NCBI RefSeq assembly: GCF_900129615.1
Contig: NZ_FQWI01000001.1
Location: forward strand, 124,001 to 188,000
Reading direction: 5' to 3'
Source of the DNA: Pectobacterium carotovorum
Lineage (GTDB): Bacteria > Pseudomonadota > Gammaproteobacteria > Enterobacterales > Enterobacteriaceae
DNA length: 64,000 nucleotides
Both the position numbers and the translations under genes were made by a program. The first letter of the stretch is position 1, and each line of letters starts with the position of its first letter. The notes beneath the pieces are model-generated. The model ran no database searches and was not told the DNA's origin. It saw only the letters and a list, made by a program, of their open reading frames with translations. Positions 50,403 to 58,730 of the stretch are shown here, piece after piece.

Positions 50403-52454
50403 ATGAAGACACCGCAAGCTGAAAAAAGACCCCATGCACTAAGTACACATGGCGATACGCGCATCGACAATTATTACTGGCTGCGTGATGACCAGCGTAC
50501 CGATCCGCAGGTGTTGGACTATCTGACGCAGGAAAACGCCTACAGCGAAGCCGTCATGGCACCTCATGAAGCACGTAAACGGTCGCTGTATGACGAAATG
50601 GTCAAACGCATTCCGTCGACGGATATGTCTGTACCGTATGTCAGAAAAGGCTATCGCTACCAAAGTCGCTATGAGCAGGGTAAAGAGTACGCTATCTATC
50701 TGCGTCAACCTGAGCAGGCAACAGACACGTGGGAAACGTTGCTGGATGGGAATCAACGTGCGGAAGGGCATGAGTTTTATAGCCTCGGCACGCTTGAGGT
50801 TAGCCCTGACAACACGCTGCTGGCGCTCTCGGAGGACTTTTTATCCCGTCGGCAGTACACGCTTCGTTTTCGCGATCTGAACAGCGGCGAGTGGCTGCCT
50901 GATGTGATCGAAAATGTGACTGCAGGGGCGGAATGGGCGGCGGATTCGACGGTTCTGTATTACGTGCGCAAACATGAGCAAACGCTGTTGCCGTATCAGG
51001 TCTATCGCCACCGTCTGGGTAGCGATCCGGCGTTGGATGAATTGGTCTATGAAGAGAAAGACGACACCTATTACGTTAGCCTGAGTAAAACGACCTCAGA
51101 GCACTACATCACCATTTATCTCAGTAGCACAACGACGAGTGAGGTGCTATTGCTCGACGCTACGCGCCCGGATGCGGTGCCGCAGGTATGCATTCCACGT
51201 CGAAAAGATCATGAATATGGCATCGATCACTATCAGGACACGTTTTATCTACGTTCCAATCGGGAAGGGAAAAACTTTGGCCTCTACCGTTCAGATAGGC
51301 CCGATGAGCAAGCGTTGGAAACGCTGATTGCGCCACATGAACACCGCGTGTTGGAAGGCTTTGAGCTGTTCCGTGACTGGCTGGTGGTTGAAGAACGGGA
51401 ACGCGGTTTGACCAGCTTGCGCCAGATTCACTGGCATACGCGGGAAGAGAAAGCGATCACCTTTAATGATGCGAGCTATGTGACGTGGCTGTCGTACAAC
51501 CCTACGCCAGAAACGACACTAATGCGGTATGGTTATTCATCAATGACGACCCCCAGCACGCAGTATGAATTGAATCTGGATACGGGCGAACAGCAGTTAC
51601 TTAAGCAAGCCGAAGTGAAAGATTTCTCCCCGGACAATTACCGGAGTGAACGCTTGTGGATCACGGTTCGGGATGGCGTCGACGTTCCGGTTTCCCTTGT
51701 TTATCATCGCGATCATTTCAGCCCAGGTAAGAACCCGATACTGGTCTACGGCTATGGCGCGTACAGTCATAGCCTGGATCCCGATTTTAGCGTTAGCCGT
51801 CTGAGCCTGCTGGACAGAGGGTTCGTCTTTGCCTTAACGCACATTCGTGGTGGCGGCGAGCTGGGTCAACAGTGGTACGACGATGGCCGCCTGCTCAATA
51901 AAATGCATTCCTTCACCGATTTCATCGATGTGTCTCAGGCATTGATAGAAAAAGGTTATGGCGACAGGGACAATATGTTCGCGATGGGGGGCAGCGCGGG
52001 CGGACTATTGATGGGCGCGGTAGTGAACATGGCTCCCGATCTATTTAAGGGTGTCGTTGCTCAGGTTCCATTCGTTGATGTGCTGACGACAATGCTGGAT
52101 GAGTCTATCCCGTTGACGACCGGAGAGTATGACGAGTGGGGCGATCCGAATGAACAAATCTATTATGACTACATCAAACAATATAGCCCCTATGACGGCA
52201 TTACCGCGCAGCGCTATCCGCATTTGCTGGTAACTACTGGGTTACACGACTCTCAGGTTCAGTATTGGGAACCTGCGAAGTGGGTGGCGAAATTGCGCGA
52301 AGTCAAAACGGACGATCGTCTGGTGCTGCTATACACCGATATGGATGCTGGGCACGGCGGAAAATCCGGTCGCTTCAAACGGTATGATGATATTGCGTTG
52401 GAATATGCTTTTCTGCTGATGGTGCTTGAAATGGCTGCGGACGATCACGAATAA
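50403..52454 (+). CDS. ptrB: Oligopeptidase B
   Basis: Cytosolic prolyl-oligopeptidase-family serine peptidase that cuts short peptides after Lys/Arg. N-terminal beta-propeller ([15 protein letters not shown]) and C-terminal alpha/beta hydrolase domain with nucleophile Ser in [11 protein letters not shown], Asp/HDS region [17 protein letters not shown] and catalytic His in [14 protein letters not shown] 50403 gives 683 aa (E. coli 686), beginning [20 protein letters not shown]; the ATG at 50283 would add unrelated residues overlapping the purT control region. Confidence 0.95.
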   Translation: MKTPQAEKRPHALSTHGDTRIDNYYWLRDDQRTDPQVLDYLTQENAYSEAVMAPHEARKRSLYDEMVKRIPSTDMSVPYVRKGYRYQSRYEQGKEYAIYLRQPEQATDTWETLLDGNQRAEGHEFYSLGTLEVSPDNTLLALSEDFLSRRQYTLRFRDLNSGEWLPDVIENVTAGAEWAADSTVLYYVRKHEQTLLPYQVYRHRLGSDPALDELVYEEKDDTYYVSLSKTTSEHYITIYLSSTTTSEVLLLDATRPDAVPQVCIPRRKDHEYGIDHYQDTFYLRSNREGKNFGLYRSDRPDEQALETLIAPHEHRVLEGFELFRDWLVVEERERGLTSLRQIHWHTREEKAITFNDASYVTWLSYNPTPETTLMRYGYSSMTTPSTQYELNLDTGEQQLLKQAEVKDFSPDNYRSERLWITVRDGVDVPVSLVYHRDHFSPGKNPILVYGYGAYSHSLDPDFSVSRLSLLDRGFVFALTHIRGGGELGQQWYDDGRLLNKMHSFTDFIDVSQALIEKGYGDRDNMFAMGGSAGGLLMGAVVNMAPDLFKGVVAQVPFVDVLTTMLDESIPLTTGEYDEWGDPNEQIYYDYIKQYSPYDGITAQRYPHLLVTTGLHDSQVQYWEPAKWVAKLREVKTDDRLVLLYTDMDAGHGGKSGRFKRYDDIALEYAFLLMVLEMAADDHE

Positions 52455-52476
52455 GGGCGAGCAACTGCGATTATGA

Positions 52477-52502
52477 GGGTAAACCCGTCTTCGGGTTTAC
52501 CC
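52477..52502. terminator. stem-loop after ptrB
   Basis: GGGTAAACCCG (52477-52487) pairs perfectly with CGGGTTTACCC (52492-52502) around TCTT. The T-run is absent on the plus strand, so termination is likely but not classic. Confidence 0.6.
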
Positions 52503-52538
52503 TATCAGCATGGCATATTACTTAGGTAATAACAGTAC

Positions 52539-52649
52539 TCAGGTAATATCAGCCTGTGGTTTCTTCGCCTTTTTATCGGCACGTTTTTCGGCTGCCGTTT
52601 TTAGTGGCTTCTTCTTACTGTTCTTTTTGCTATCCAAACCTTTACTCAT
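52539..52649 (-). CDS. small lysine-rich protein, 36 aa
   Basis: Minus-strand frame from ATG 52649 to TGA 52539 reading MSKGLDSKKNSKKKPLKTAA, then EKRADKKAKKPQADIT. Thirteen of 36 residues are lysine, so it is strongly basic and probably disordered. A ribosome site (GAGG, about 9 nt upstream) is present. Its composition and the codon pattern (mostly A/G third-position-balanced, no rare-codon run) look coding, and similar tiny KKXKK proteins occur widely in gammaproteobacteria. I give no function or symbol. Downstream is holE on the same strand but upstream in transcription, 163 bp away. Confidence 0.6.
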   Translation of the reverse strand: MSKGLDSKKNSKKKPLKTAAEKRADKKAKKPQADIT

Positions 52650-52812
52650 ATCTTGCCTCGTGTGATAAAGGGGTAGGTTGCTACTCCATTAACCTCTTGT
52701 GCGGGCCGATATGCAAGCAGAAAATCGTTTTTGCTGTGTAAGAATGTAACCCGTGGAAAGGGATGTTTTCCGCGGCAAGGTCGTCGTAGGTTGGAATAAT
52801 GAAGGGATAAGC

Positions 52813-53043
52813 CTACTTAGACTTAGGTTCGTAGGGTAAACGAGAGAACTGCAGTGAACGCTGGCGATAAAACATCACGCGTTCGCGAAAATAGTCACGC
52901 AAGTACTCGGGTTGCTCTCTCTCAACGACCTCGGGAATGACTGGCATATTGTAACGTTCTTTGAAGGCTACGCCTGACGCCGCCAAGTCTACGTTAACTT
53001 TATCCATCTCTTCTTTGGACAATTCTGCCAGATTGTATCCCAT
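52813..53043 (-). CDS. holE: DNA polymerase III subunit theta
   Basis: Small subunit of the Pol III core that stabilises the epsilon proofreading exonuclease. The stretch [20 protein letters not shown], then [19 protein letters not shown] and [11 protein letters not shown] are near-identical to E. coli HolE. At 76 aa it has exactly the same length. In E. coli holE is followed by yobB and exoX before ptrB; here those two genes are missing and a lysine-rich mini gene is next. Confidence 0.95.
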   Translation of the reverse strand: MGYNLAELSKEEMDKVNVDLAASGVAFKERYNMPVIPEVVEREQPEYLRDYFRERVMFYRQRSLQFSRLPYEPKSK

Positions 53044-53415
53044 ATCGTTTTCTCCTGCCTATTGGCCACAGACTGATGCGTGTCACGGTAAAGTAGTGAC
53101 AGGAAAATGGCAAGCGTTCACCTTGTTATGTGGATGTTTATTATCCTCATTACGAAATGGGAATCATTTTTAATACAAAAGTGTCATAAATGACATCGTT
53201 CACGGTTGTTATTTTTGATAATAAAAATGATTCGCAATAATATATTTACCCCAAGACTTAAGTGATAATAAATATCAATAACATAAATATTAACTTGTTG
53301 TTTAAATGAGGTTTTTTGTCAATTTGATATCAATGTTAATAAAGTGTTTTTTATTTTATTTTTTCAGGCATAATGCCCTGAATAATTTCACCTGCCGGGA
53401 AAATAGGGAGTTAAT

Positions 53416-53922
53416 ATGTTAAAAAAAGAAATGATTCAGAAGCTGAATGAGCAACTTAATCTGGAGTTTTATTCCGCGAATTTGTATCTGCAAATGAGCG
53501 CATGGTGCGGTGACAAAGGTTTTGAAGGCGCATCCAGTTTCCTGAAGACGCATTCTCAGGAAGAAATGCAACATATGCAGCGCCTGTTTGACTATCTGGA
53601 CGATACCGGAAGTCTGCCTATATTAGGCGCGATTGCTGCACCGCCGATTGATTTCGATTCACTGGCTGATGTCTTCAAGCTGACCTATGAACACGAACAA
53701 CTGATCACTGCAAAAATTAATGAGCTGGCGCATGAAGCGATGGCGCTGCAGGATTACTCTACATTTAACTTCCTGCAATGGTACGTTGCTGAGCAGCACG
53801 AAGAAGAGAAATTGTTCCGTTCTATTCTGGACAAATTGGCGTTAGTCAAAGCCAGCGAAGGCGGCCTGTTCTTCATCGATCAGGACCTGAAAAAAATGTC
53901 TGCGGCAGCGCCGTCAACCTAA
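53416..53922 (+). CDS. ftnA: Non-haem ferritin FtnA
   Basis: 24-mer iron-storage protein. Ferroxidase residues are visible in context: Glu17 ([14 protein letters not shown]), Glu50/His53 ([17 protein letters not shown]), Glu94 ([11 protein letters not shown]) and Glu/Gln in [17 protein letters not shown]. At 168 aa it compares with 165 in E. coli. The ATG follows a ribosome site (GGGAG). The AT-rich upstream region has GATAAT-like sequences (53216-53240) that might bind Fur. A 53965-53990 hairpin (GCGGGATAA/TTATCCCGC) ends the transcript. Confidence 0.95.
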   Translation: MLKKEMIQKLNEQLNLEFYSANLYLQMSAWCGDKGFEGASSFLKTHSQEEMQHMQRLFDYLDDTGSLPILGAIAAPPIDFDSLADVFKLTYEHEQLITAKINELAHEAMALQDYSTFNFLQWYVAEQHEEEKLFRSILDKLALVKASEGGLFFIDQDLKKMSAAAPST

Positions 53923-53964
53923 TGACAAGCGACGCTTCTGTCGGCCAATAATTAGTTGAATGAC

Positions 53965-53995
53965 GCGGGATAACGCTTTTCTTATCCCGCCATTT
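53965..53995 (+). terminator. terminator of ftnA
   Basis: GCGGGATAA (53965-53973) pairs with TTATCCCGC (53982-53990) and CATTTTCC follows. Confidence 0.7.
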
Positions 53996-54203
53996 TCCTC
54001 TCCCGAACGACCTTTCTGCCAGTACTAAACTACCGATATTATTCCTGAAATCCGCACTCGACTTCACCTTCCTCTGTCGCTATGATCGCATCAGTCGTGA
54101 TATACAACGTTATGTTTTATAAGGGTTGAAGCTGTCTTTCTCTGATTCGGATAAGGCTGCAAAACCCACACATCATTGTTTGAATACGCCATGTCGGGAA
54201 TAC

Positions 54204-54560
54204 ATGATGAAGAAATTTTTGCTATCTATCGTGCTTACTTCACTTTCTGTGAATGCTTTTGCTGCCGCTAAACTGGCAAATATCAGCCGGTTTGAGTACG
54301 GCGATCGCTGGGCTTTCACGCGTGAAGAAGTTCAACTGATTTGCCGCCCTGGCAATGCGCTGTACGCCTTACATACCGGTACGCTGATGCAATATCCGCT
54401 GAACGATGTCGCGATTGCGCAAATGAAATCTGGGCAGGTGAGTGCGCAGCCGATAGACGCGATCTGGCTGGACGATCCTAAGCATCCCGGACAGAAAAAA
54501 AGCCTTCAACCATTTATCGAACGTGCAGAGCAGTTATGTCAGCCAGACGATAAGCCATGA
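54204..54560 (+). CDS. yebY: YebY family periplasmic protein (DUF2511)
   Basis: Small exported protein; in E. coli it lies after yobA (copC-like) and yebZ (copD-like), suggesting a copper link. Signal peptide [20 protein letters not shown] (residues 1-20), then [30 protein letters not shown] and [10 protein letters not shown] with two conserved cysteines. At 118 aa it compares with 113 in E. coli. ATG 54204 is chosen; an in-frame upstream ATG (54126) gives no signal-like start. The copC- and copD-like genes are absent here; ftnA is upstream instead. Confidence 0.9.
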   Translation: MMKKFLLSIVLTSLSVNAFAAAKLANISRFEYGDRWAFTREEVQLICRPGNALYALHTGTLMQYPLNDVAIAQMKSGQVSAQPIDAIWLDDPKHPGQKKSLQPFIERAEQLCQPDDKP

Positions 54561-54694
54561 AGTGATTGATTTACTTATCAATGTTAAATAATTACTTCTT
54601 TATGGTTAAGATAAAGTGTGAAATCTGTTCCATTTGTGATGATTGCGAATAGGTTAAGGCTGGAAAACGCGAGGGAGTTGGCTAAGCTTAAGTC

Positions 54695-54797
54695 TACAGG
54701 GCTAGTACAGCTTGTATAAATGCCAACTTTTAGCGCACGGCTCTCCCAAGAGCCATTTCCCTAGACTGAATACAGGAATCGTATTCAGTCTTTTTTT
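54695..54797 (+). ncRNA. sdsR: small RNA SdsR (RyeB)
   Basis: Stationary-phase, sigma-S-dependent, Hfq-binding sRNA. The segment ATGCCAACTTTTAGCGCACG (from 54719), CGGCTCTCCCAAGAGCC and the terminator AGACTGAATAC-aggaatc-GTATTCAGTCT with T9 (54763-54799) match E. coli SdsR nearly base for base. A sigma-S-like -10 (CTAAGCTTAA, 54682-54691) sets a likely 5' end near 54695. As in E. coli it lies beside yebY; the pphA gene and opposite-strand RyeA region are replaced by a cold-shock gene here. Confidence 0.9.
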
Positions 54798-54960
54798 TTG
54801 CTTCAAAAAATCAATGTACGAAATAAAGGATCTAACCTTCCATGTCTTTGGCTTACTCTGTACTTTGTATGTGCTCATAAAATAGTGCTGGTGGGTCTTT
54901 TAAAGGTTTTTAAAAATAAATGCTTGCTAAAGATATTGATACATGAGTTAATGACTCGTC

Positions 54961-55120
54961 GGTTTGATTCGCAGACGTAAAAAGCAGTTTAGTAAAGCAG
55001 TTCTCATTTCAAAGTGTTATCCATAGATATCCCTTCTTTTGAGCCTCCTTATTGTTGCTAATTAAATTCTGTGCACAGGCCCTATTTGCCGGAAGGCGCT
55101 ATAAAATTAAGGTAATTTCT
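54961..55120 (+). promoter_or_regulatory. cspA-like cold-shock 5' leader
   Basis: The 160 nt before the csp ATG match the layout of the E. coli cspA 5'UTR (159 nt). A cold-box-like CGGTTTGATTCGCAGACG lies at about 54960 (E. coli CGGTTTGACGTACAGACC), then AAGCAGTTTAGTAAAGCAG (E. coli AAGCAGTGTAGTAAGGCAAG). A GCCGGAAGGC hairpin lies at 55088-55097 just before TTAAGGTAAT at the ribosome site. By homology it refolds with temperature to permit translation in the cold. Confidence 0.8.
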
Positions 55121-55333
55121 ATGTCTAATAAAATGACTGGTTTAGTAAAATGGTTTGACGCTGGTAAAGGTTTTGGTTTCATTACTCCTGACAACGGCAG
55201 CAAAGATGTATTCGTACATTTCTCTGCTATTCAGAGCAACGATTTCAAAACGCTGGACGAAGGCCAAAAGGTTGAGTTCACCATTGAAAATGGTCAGAAA
55301 GGTCCATCAGCTGGCAACGTTGTCGCACTGTAA
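55121..55333 (+). CDS. CspA-family cold-shock protein
   Basis: Single OB-fold RNA/ssDNA chaperone. The RNP1 motif KGFGFITP (residues 19-26) and RNP2 VFVHFSAI (33-40) are intact. [18 protein letters not shown] resembles E. coli CspG/CspB, and [14 protein letters not shown] the C-terminus. At 70 aa from ATG 55121 it is the standard length; a longer frame from 55052 is not a start because it runs into the structured leader. The exact paralog letter cannot be set without a tree. Confidence 0.95.
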   Translation: MSNKMTGLVKWFDAGKGFGFITPDNGSKDVFVHFSAIQSNDFKTLDEGQKVEFTIENGQKGPSAGNVVAL

Positions 55334-55421
55334 AAAGTCGCGCTACAATAAAGCCAAATGAATTAATGCTTCTCTTGCGATAGCGATGATGGTTTAACCG
55401 GAGCGGTCAAGAAAAGCACTG

Positions 55422-55455
55422 AAAACCCCTAGCGTAAAGCTGGGGGTTTTTGTTT
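55422..55455 (+). terminator. terminator of the csp gene
   Basis: AAAACCCCTAGC (55422-55433) pairs with GCTGGGGGTTTT (55439-55450) and is followed by TGTTTTTA. The remainder up to 55687 is AT-rich promoter sequence with no visible gene. Confidence 0.85.
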
Positions 55456-55687
55456 TTATATCTCATCGCCGCTTACTGCATTTTATGTTCAGTACTCAGC
55501 AGCCTATATTTTTTATTCCTCATCATCCGTAAGTATTCAGCTTCATTAACTGTTGCATAGCGAACGGACATAATTCCTCTACCTTCATTATAAAATGCCT
55601 TTTATCACAATCTAATCGACAGGTTTATATCCCGTTTATAGCAGTTATCGACTAAATTGATAGAACACGACGTAATGGGAGGAAACA

Positions 55688-55834
55688 ATGACTGAGAAAA
55701 ATACGGGTACTAAACACAAGGATGAAAATGATCATCCGGCAAAAGATGCGCCAAAAGATCAGGGTGAGATTCCGCGCAAACGTGATGACAGCAAAGATGA
55801 TGTCGAAGATCCGTTTGATGCGAATCAGGATTAA
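55688..55834 (+). CDS. small acidic/basic disordered protein, 48 aa
   Basis: ATG 55688 after a strong ribosome site (GGGAGGAAACA) opens a frame reading MTEKNTGTKHKDENDHPAKD, then APKDQGEIPRKRDDSKDDVE and DPFDANQD, ending at TAA 55834. It is nearly all charged or polar residues (Asp, Glu, Lys), with no hydrophobic core and no signal peptide, so an intrinsically disordered cytosolic protein is likely. I do not recognise a family; the good ribosome site is the main evidence that it is a gene. It is convergent with the cupin gene 42 bp away. Confidence 0.7.
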   Translation: MTEKNTGTKHKDENDHPAKDAPKDQGEIPRKRDDSKDDVEDPFDANQD

Positions 55835-55876
55835 TAGGTTGGCGACAGGCTTCTGTCGCCAATGTACAACGAAAGA

Positions 55877-56359
55877 TTAGTGCGCTTTAGACGCCACGGT
55901 GACAGCTGAATCGGGAGTGAAATAATCGCTCTCATCCACAATCGGAATATAAACTCTGACCCATTCAGATCCTTCAACCATCTCCCAGCTATGTCCTTCT
56001 CCCTGCGTATCGGCGGCAATCAAGACAGTCCCAGGAGAAAGCAGAAAAGTGGAACCATCGCTGACCCGAAATTTCAACGTGCCTTTCAGCGTGATGACAT
56101 ATTGTTTGCGCGGTGCCGGGTGAACGTTCATCTCCCAGGCTTCAGTGGAATTACTAAGCCAAAATTTTTGCGCGGTAATTTTTTCCAGAGCGGGAACACT
56201 GCCTGTTACGAAGGCTGAGTGATTGTCTGGCGTATTGATCAGTTTGATGGCCGGTATCCGAGTTTCCTCCGGATGAGTTGGAGAGGGCGTTGCGGAATAA
56301 GCAGTAATGGAAACCAATAATCCGGCAAGCGCCAGAAGAAAACGCGATGTCTTTTTCAT
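55877..56359 (-). CDS. Exported cupin-domain protein
   Basis: A 160-aa protein with a signal peptide (MKKTSRFLLALAGLLVSITA, cleavage near AYSA). The rest is a single cupin barrel: motif-1-like segment WEMNVHPAPRKQYVITLKGTLKFRVSDG (His and Glu positions partly replaced) and motif-2-like LSPGTVLIAADTQGEGHSWEM. Metal binding is therefore uncertain. Periplasmic location and a sugar or small-carboxylate role would be guesses. It is divergent from the dehydrogenase gene across a 235-bp region. Confidence 0.8.
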   Translation of the reverse strand: MKKTSRFLLALAGLLVSITAYSATPSPTHPEETRIPAIKLINTPDNHSAFVTGSVPALEKITAQKFWLSNSTEAWEMNVHPAPRKQYVITLKGTLKFRVSDGSTFLLSPGTVLIAADTQGEGHSWEMVEGSEWVRVYIPIVDESDYFTPDSAVTVASKAH

Positions 56360-56594
56360 TTAAATAAAATCCATATTATTTACGCCCGATAAATGGGCAA
56401 CTCTGTCTATGTCAGCCGTCTATGCACACGTCTTACAATATCGTGGATGGTACTGTTGGGGGATATTCTTCACCAGATGGTTAAAGCAATCACACTGATT
56501 GGTATATCGCTTGATTTGTTTATATTTTATTCATTCCGGTTCCGCAGTAGGATGAAATCGGTGAAGAATAAATCAGTAGATGAAGGGAAGAGAT

Positions 56595-57662
56595 ATGCAG
56601 ATTTCAGCCAGTCGTCTGATGGCGACGATGCAAAGCGTATTGCAAAAAGCAGGATGTGAAGAACACGAAGCTCGTACTGTCACCGAACACCTCGTGGCGG
56701 CTAATCTGAAAGGGCATGACAGCCATGGCGTGGGGATGTTGCCACACTATGTGGAGTTCATCGAGAAAGGCATCATGCACCCGAATACGCCCGCGCGTTT
56801 AGTGCGTGACAGTGGGGCGGTGCTGCAATTTACCGGCGATCGCGGCTTTGGTCAGCGTACGGGCAAAGAAGCGATGCAGGCGGCTATCGATCGGGTAAAA
56901 ACGACGGGCGTGTGTTTAATGACGCTGTCGTCGACCTGCCATTTGGGACGCATCGGCACTTATGGAGAAATGGCGGCGGACGCCGGGCTTGTGTCGATAC
57001 ACTTCGTCAACGTTAACGATCTCGACCCGATTGTGGCTCCCTGGTGTGGCAGTGAAGCTCGTTTCGGGACGAACCCTATCTGCATTGCATTCCCGCCAAC
57101 GGATAATAATGCGGCTTTTGTTCTGGATTTCGCCACCAGCGTGGTTGCGCTGGGGAAAACGCGGGTCGCGTATCTGGCAGGCAAAACGTTTGATGAAGAG
57201 GTCATGTTGGATTGCCACGGTGTTTCCACTAACGATCCGAAAGTCATGTGGGAAGGTGAAAAGCACGGTGCCTTGAAACCCATCGCGAAACATAAAGGCG
57301 GCGGGTTGATTTTAGCGGCTGAAATGCTGGCAGGACTGTTGTCTGGCGGCGGAACGATTCAACCGGAGAATGCGCGTCAGGGGGCGATAGTGAATAACAT
57401 GACGACGATTGTTATCGATCCCGCCAGTATGGTTTCTATGGCGTGGTTGCAGAAAGAATATGATGCGATGCTGGATTACGTTCGCACGTCAACGGCTCCC
57501 GATCCGACACAGCCTATTTTAATCGCCGGTGAACCGGAACGTATTTCGCAGGCGCAACGTAACGCTGATGGTATTGATTTGTCCGATCAGGAGTGGCAGA
57601 AAATCGTGGAGGCGGGGATCGCTTTGGGGATGAATCCGGCCGAATTCGCGTTAATAGCATAA
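56595..57662 (+). CDS. Malate/L-lactate dehydrogenase family oxidoreductase (YbiC-like)
   Basis: NAD(P)-dependent 2-hydroxyacid dehydrogenase of the Ldh_2 family, whose members act on malate, lactate, ureidoglycolate or sulfolactate. Conserved motifs include NLKGHDSHGVGMLPHYVEF (about residues 36-54), SEARFGTNPICIAFP and DFATSVVALGKTRVA. At 355 aa it is close to E. coli YbiC/HcxB (361). The start at 56595 follows AAGGGAAGAG at good spacing; the ATG at 56580 would place the ribosome site inside the gene. The substrate cannot be told from sequence. Confidence 0.9.
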   Translation: MQISASRLMATMQSVLQKAGCEEHEARTVTEHLVAANLKGHDSHGVGMLPHYVEFIEKGIMHPNTPARLVRDSGAVLQFTGDRGFGQRTGKEAMQAAIDRVKTTGVCLMTLSSTCHLGRIGTYGEMAADAGLVSIHFVNVNDLDPIVAPWCGSEARFGTNPICIAFPPTDNNAAFVLDFATSVVALGKTRVAYLAGKTFDEEVMLDCHGVSTNDPKVMWEGEKHGALKPIAKHKGGGLILAAEMLAGLLSGGGTIQPENARQGAIVNNMTTIVIDPASMVSMAWLQKEYDAMLDYVRTSTAPDPTQPILIAGEPERISQAQRNADGIDLSDQEWQKIVEAGIALGMNPAEFALIA

Positions 57663-57701
57663 TATTATTCAGGAGAAGACAATAATCGGGAGGGGGTACT
57701 G

Positions 57702-58397
57702 ATGCGGGGATGGGTAATCGTTGTGGTGATATTGGGGGCGTTAGTCGCTCTGGCGCCCTGGATCCAACGTCAACTCCCGCCCGGCTATGATCCTCTTTCT
57801 CCGCTGTCCGTCGATGACCCACCTACGTTTATTACCCGGCTGAAAATGAAGTCTGTCGCCAACGATCCTGAAGCCTGTTTGGCCGTGTTAAAGCAGGCGC
57901 AGGAGAACGGGCGTCTGCGATTCTCCGAGGCCAATGACATCAATGGACAATGTCCGGTCGCGTCACCCGTGCGGATACAAGGCTTTGGTGCGGTCACGCT
58001 CAGTTCCAGTTTTCTTGCCAGTTGCGCGCTGGCGCTGAGTAGCACCATGTTTGTTTCGCAAGTTGCGGTGCCGCAGGCGCAGTCTCTTGGCACGTCGCTA
58101 GCGCGCATCGACCATATGGGCAGCTATGCTTGTCGAAATGTTTATCACCGACCGGAAGGGCGTTTGAGCGAGCATGCGACGGCAGATGCGTGGGATATTG
58201 CCGCTTTTCGTCTCTCTGACGGTCGGCAGGTCAGCGTCCTGAATCAGTGGTCAGAAGCGGACGATCGTGGTAGCTACTTGCGTACCACGTTCAGAGAAAG
58301 CTGTCGTTTTTTCGGTAACTCGTTGGGGCCGGAATACAATGCCGCACACGCTAATCACTTTCATTTTGGCATGCGCGGTTTTGGTGTGTGTCGATGA
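57702..58397 (+). CDS. Extensin-like C-terminal domain protein
   Basis: Membrane-anchored protein (one N-terminal helix, residues about 3-20: GWVIVVVILGALVALAPW) with a periplasmic extensin_like-C domain (about residues 60-231). Zinc/peptidase-like motifs LSEHATADAWDIAAF and AANAHANHFHFGMR-type (here NAAHANHFHFGMRGFGVC) resemble D,D-carboxypeptidase M15 folds, suggesting a peptidoglycan-related role by inference. Several Cys residues may form disulfides. At 231 aa it is the family's usual size. It follows the dehydrogenase after 39 bp, so they may share a transcript. Confidence 0.88.
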   Translation: MRGWVIVVVILGALVALAPWIQRQLPPGYDPLSPLSVDDPPTFITRLKMKSVANDPEACLAVLKQAQENGRLRFSEANDINGQCPVASPVRIQGFGAVTLSSSFLASCALALSSTMFVSQVAVPQAQSLGTSLARIDHMGSYACRNVYHRPEGRLSEHATADAWDIAAFRLSDGRQVSVLNQWSEADDRGSYLRTTFRESCRFFGNSLGPEYNAAHANHFHFGMRGFGVCR

Positions 58398-58416
58398 GAA
58401 TACTCAGGCGGGAAAA

Positions 58417-58608
58417 CTAAAAATCAGCGTACTCCTGGGCGGGGATCCAGAAGCCATCAATATACTCTTCAATGGGGAAGCAACCCGCGCGGCGCAGGCG
58501 TTGTTCATCCATCGCTTGCAGACATTGCGCTTCGGTGTTGTAGGCACCGATGACCAAATCGTCACAGCCATGCCCGAGATAACAAACAAATATCACTAAC
58601 GCAAACAT
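58417..58608 (-). CDS. yebW: YebW family protein (DUF1482)
   Basis: A 63-aa protein with an N-terminal hydrophobic stretch (MFALVIFVCYLGHGCDDLVI) and conserved cysteines (CDD, CLQAM, CFPIEEYIDGFWIPAQEY). Both sequence and length (63 aa) match E. coli YebW; function unknown. It is convergent with the extensin-like gene and lies beside rsmF, as in E. coli where yebW, yebV and rsmF are close. Confidence 0.92.
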   Translation of the reverse strand: MFALVIFVCYLGHGCDDLVIGAYNTEAQCLQAMDEQRLRRAGCFPIEEYIDGFWIPAQEYADF

Positions 58609-58730
58609 GTCGCTCTCCAGACATTACCGAGTTTCTTCTGTCAGGATAATTGTAGATGAAAATCAGTGAGGAAAGGGAGAATGGGTGGTTCATCAGGTGG
58701 TTTTATCGCCACCTGATGCAGAAACCGCAT

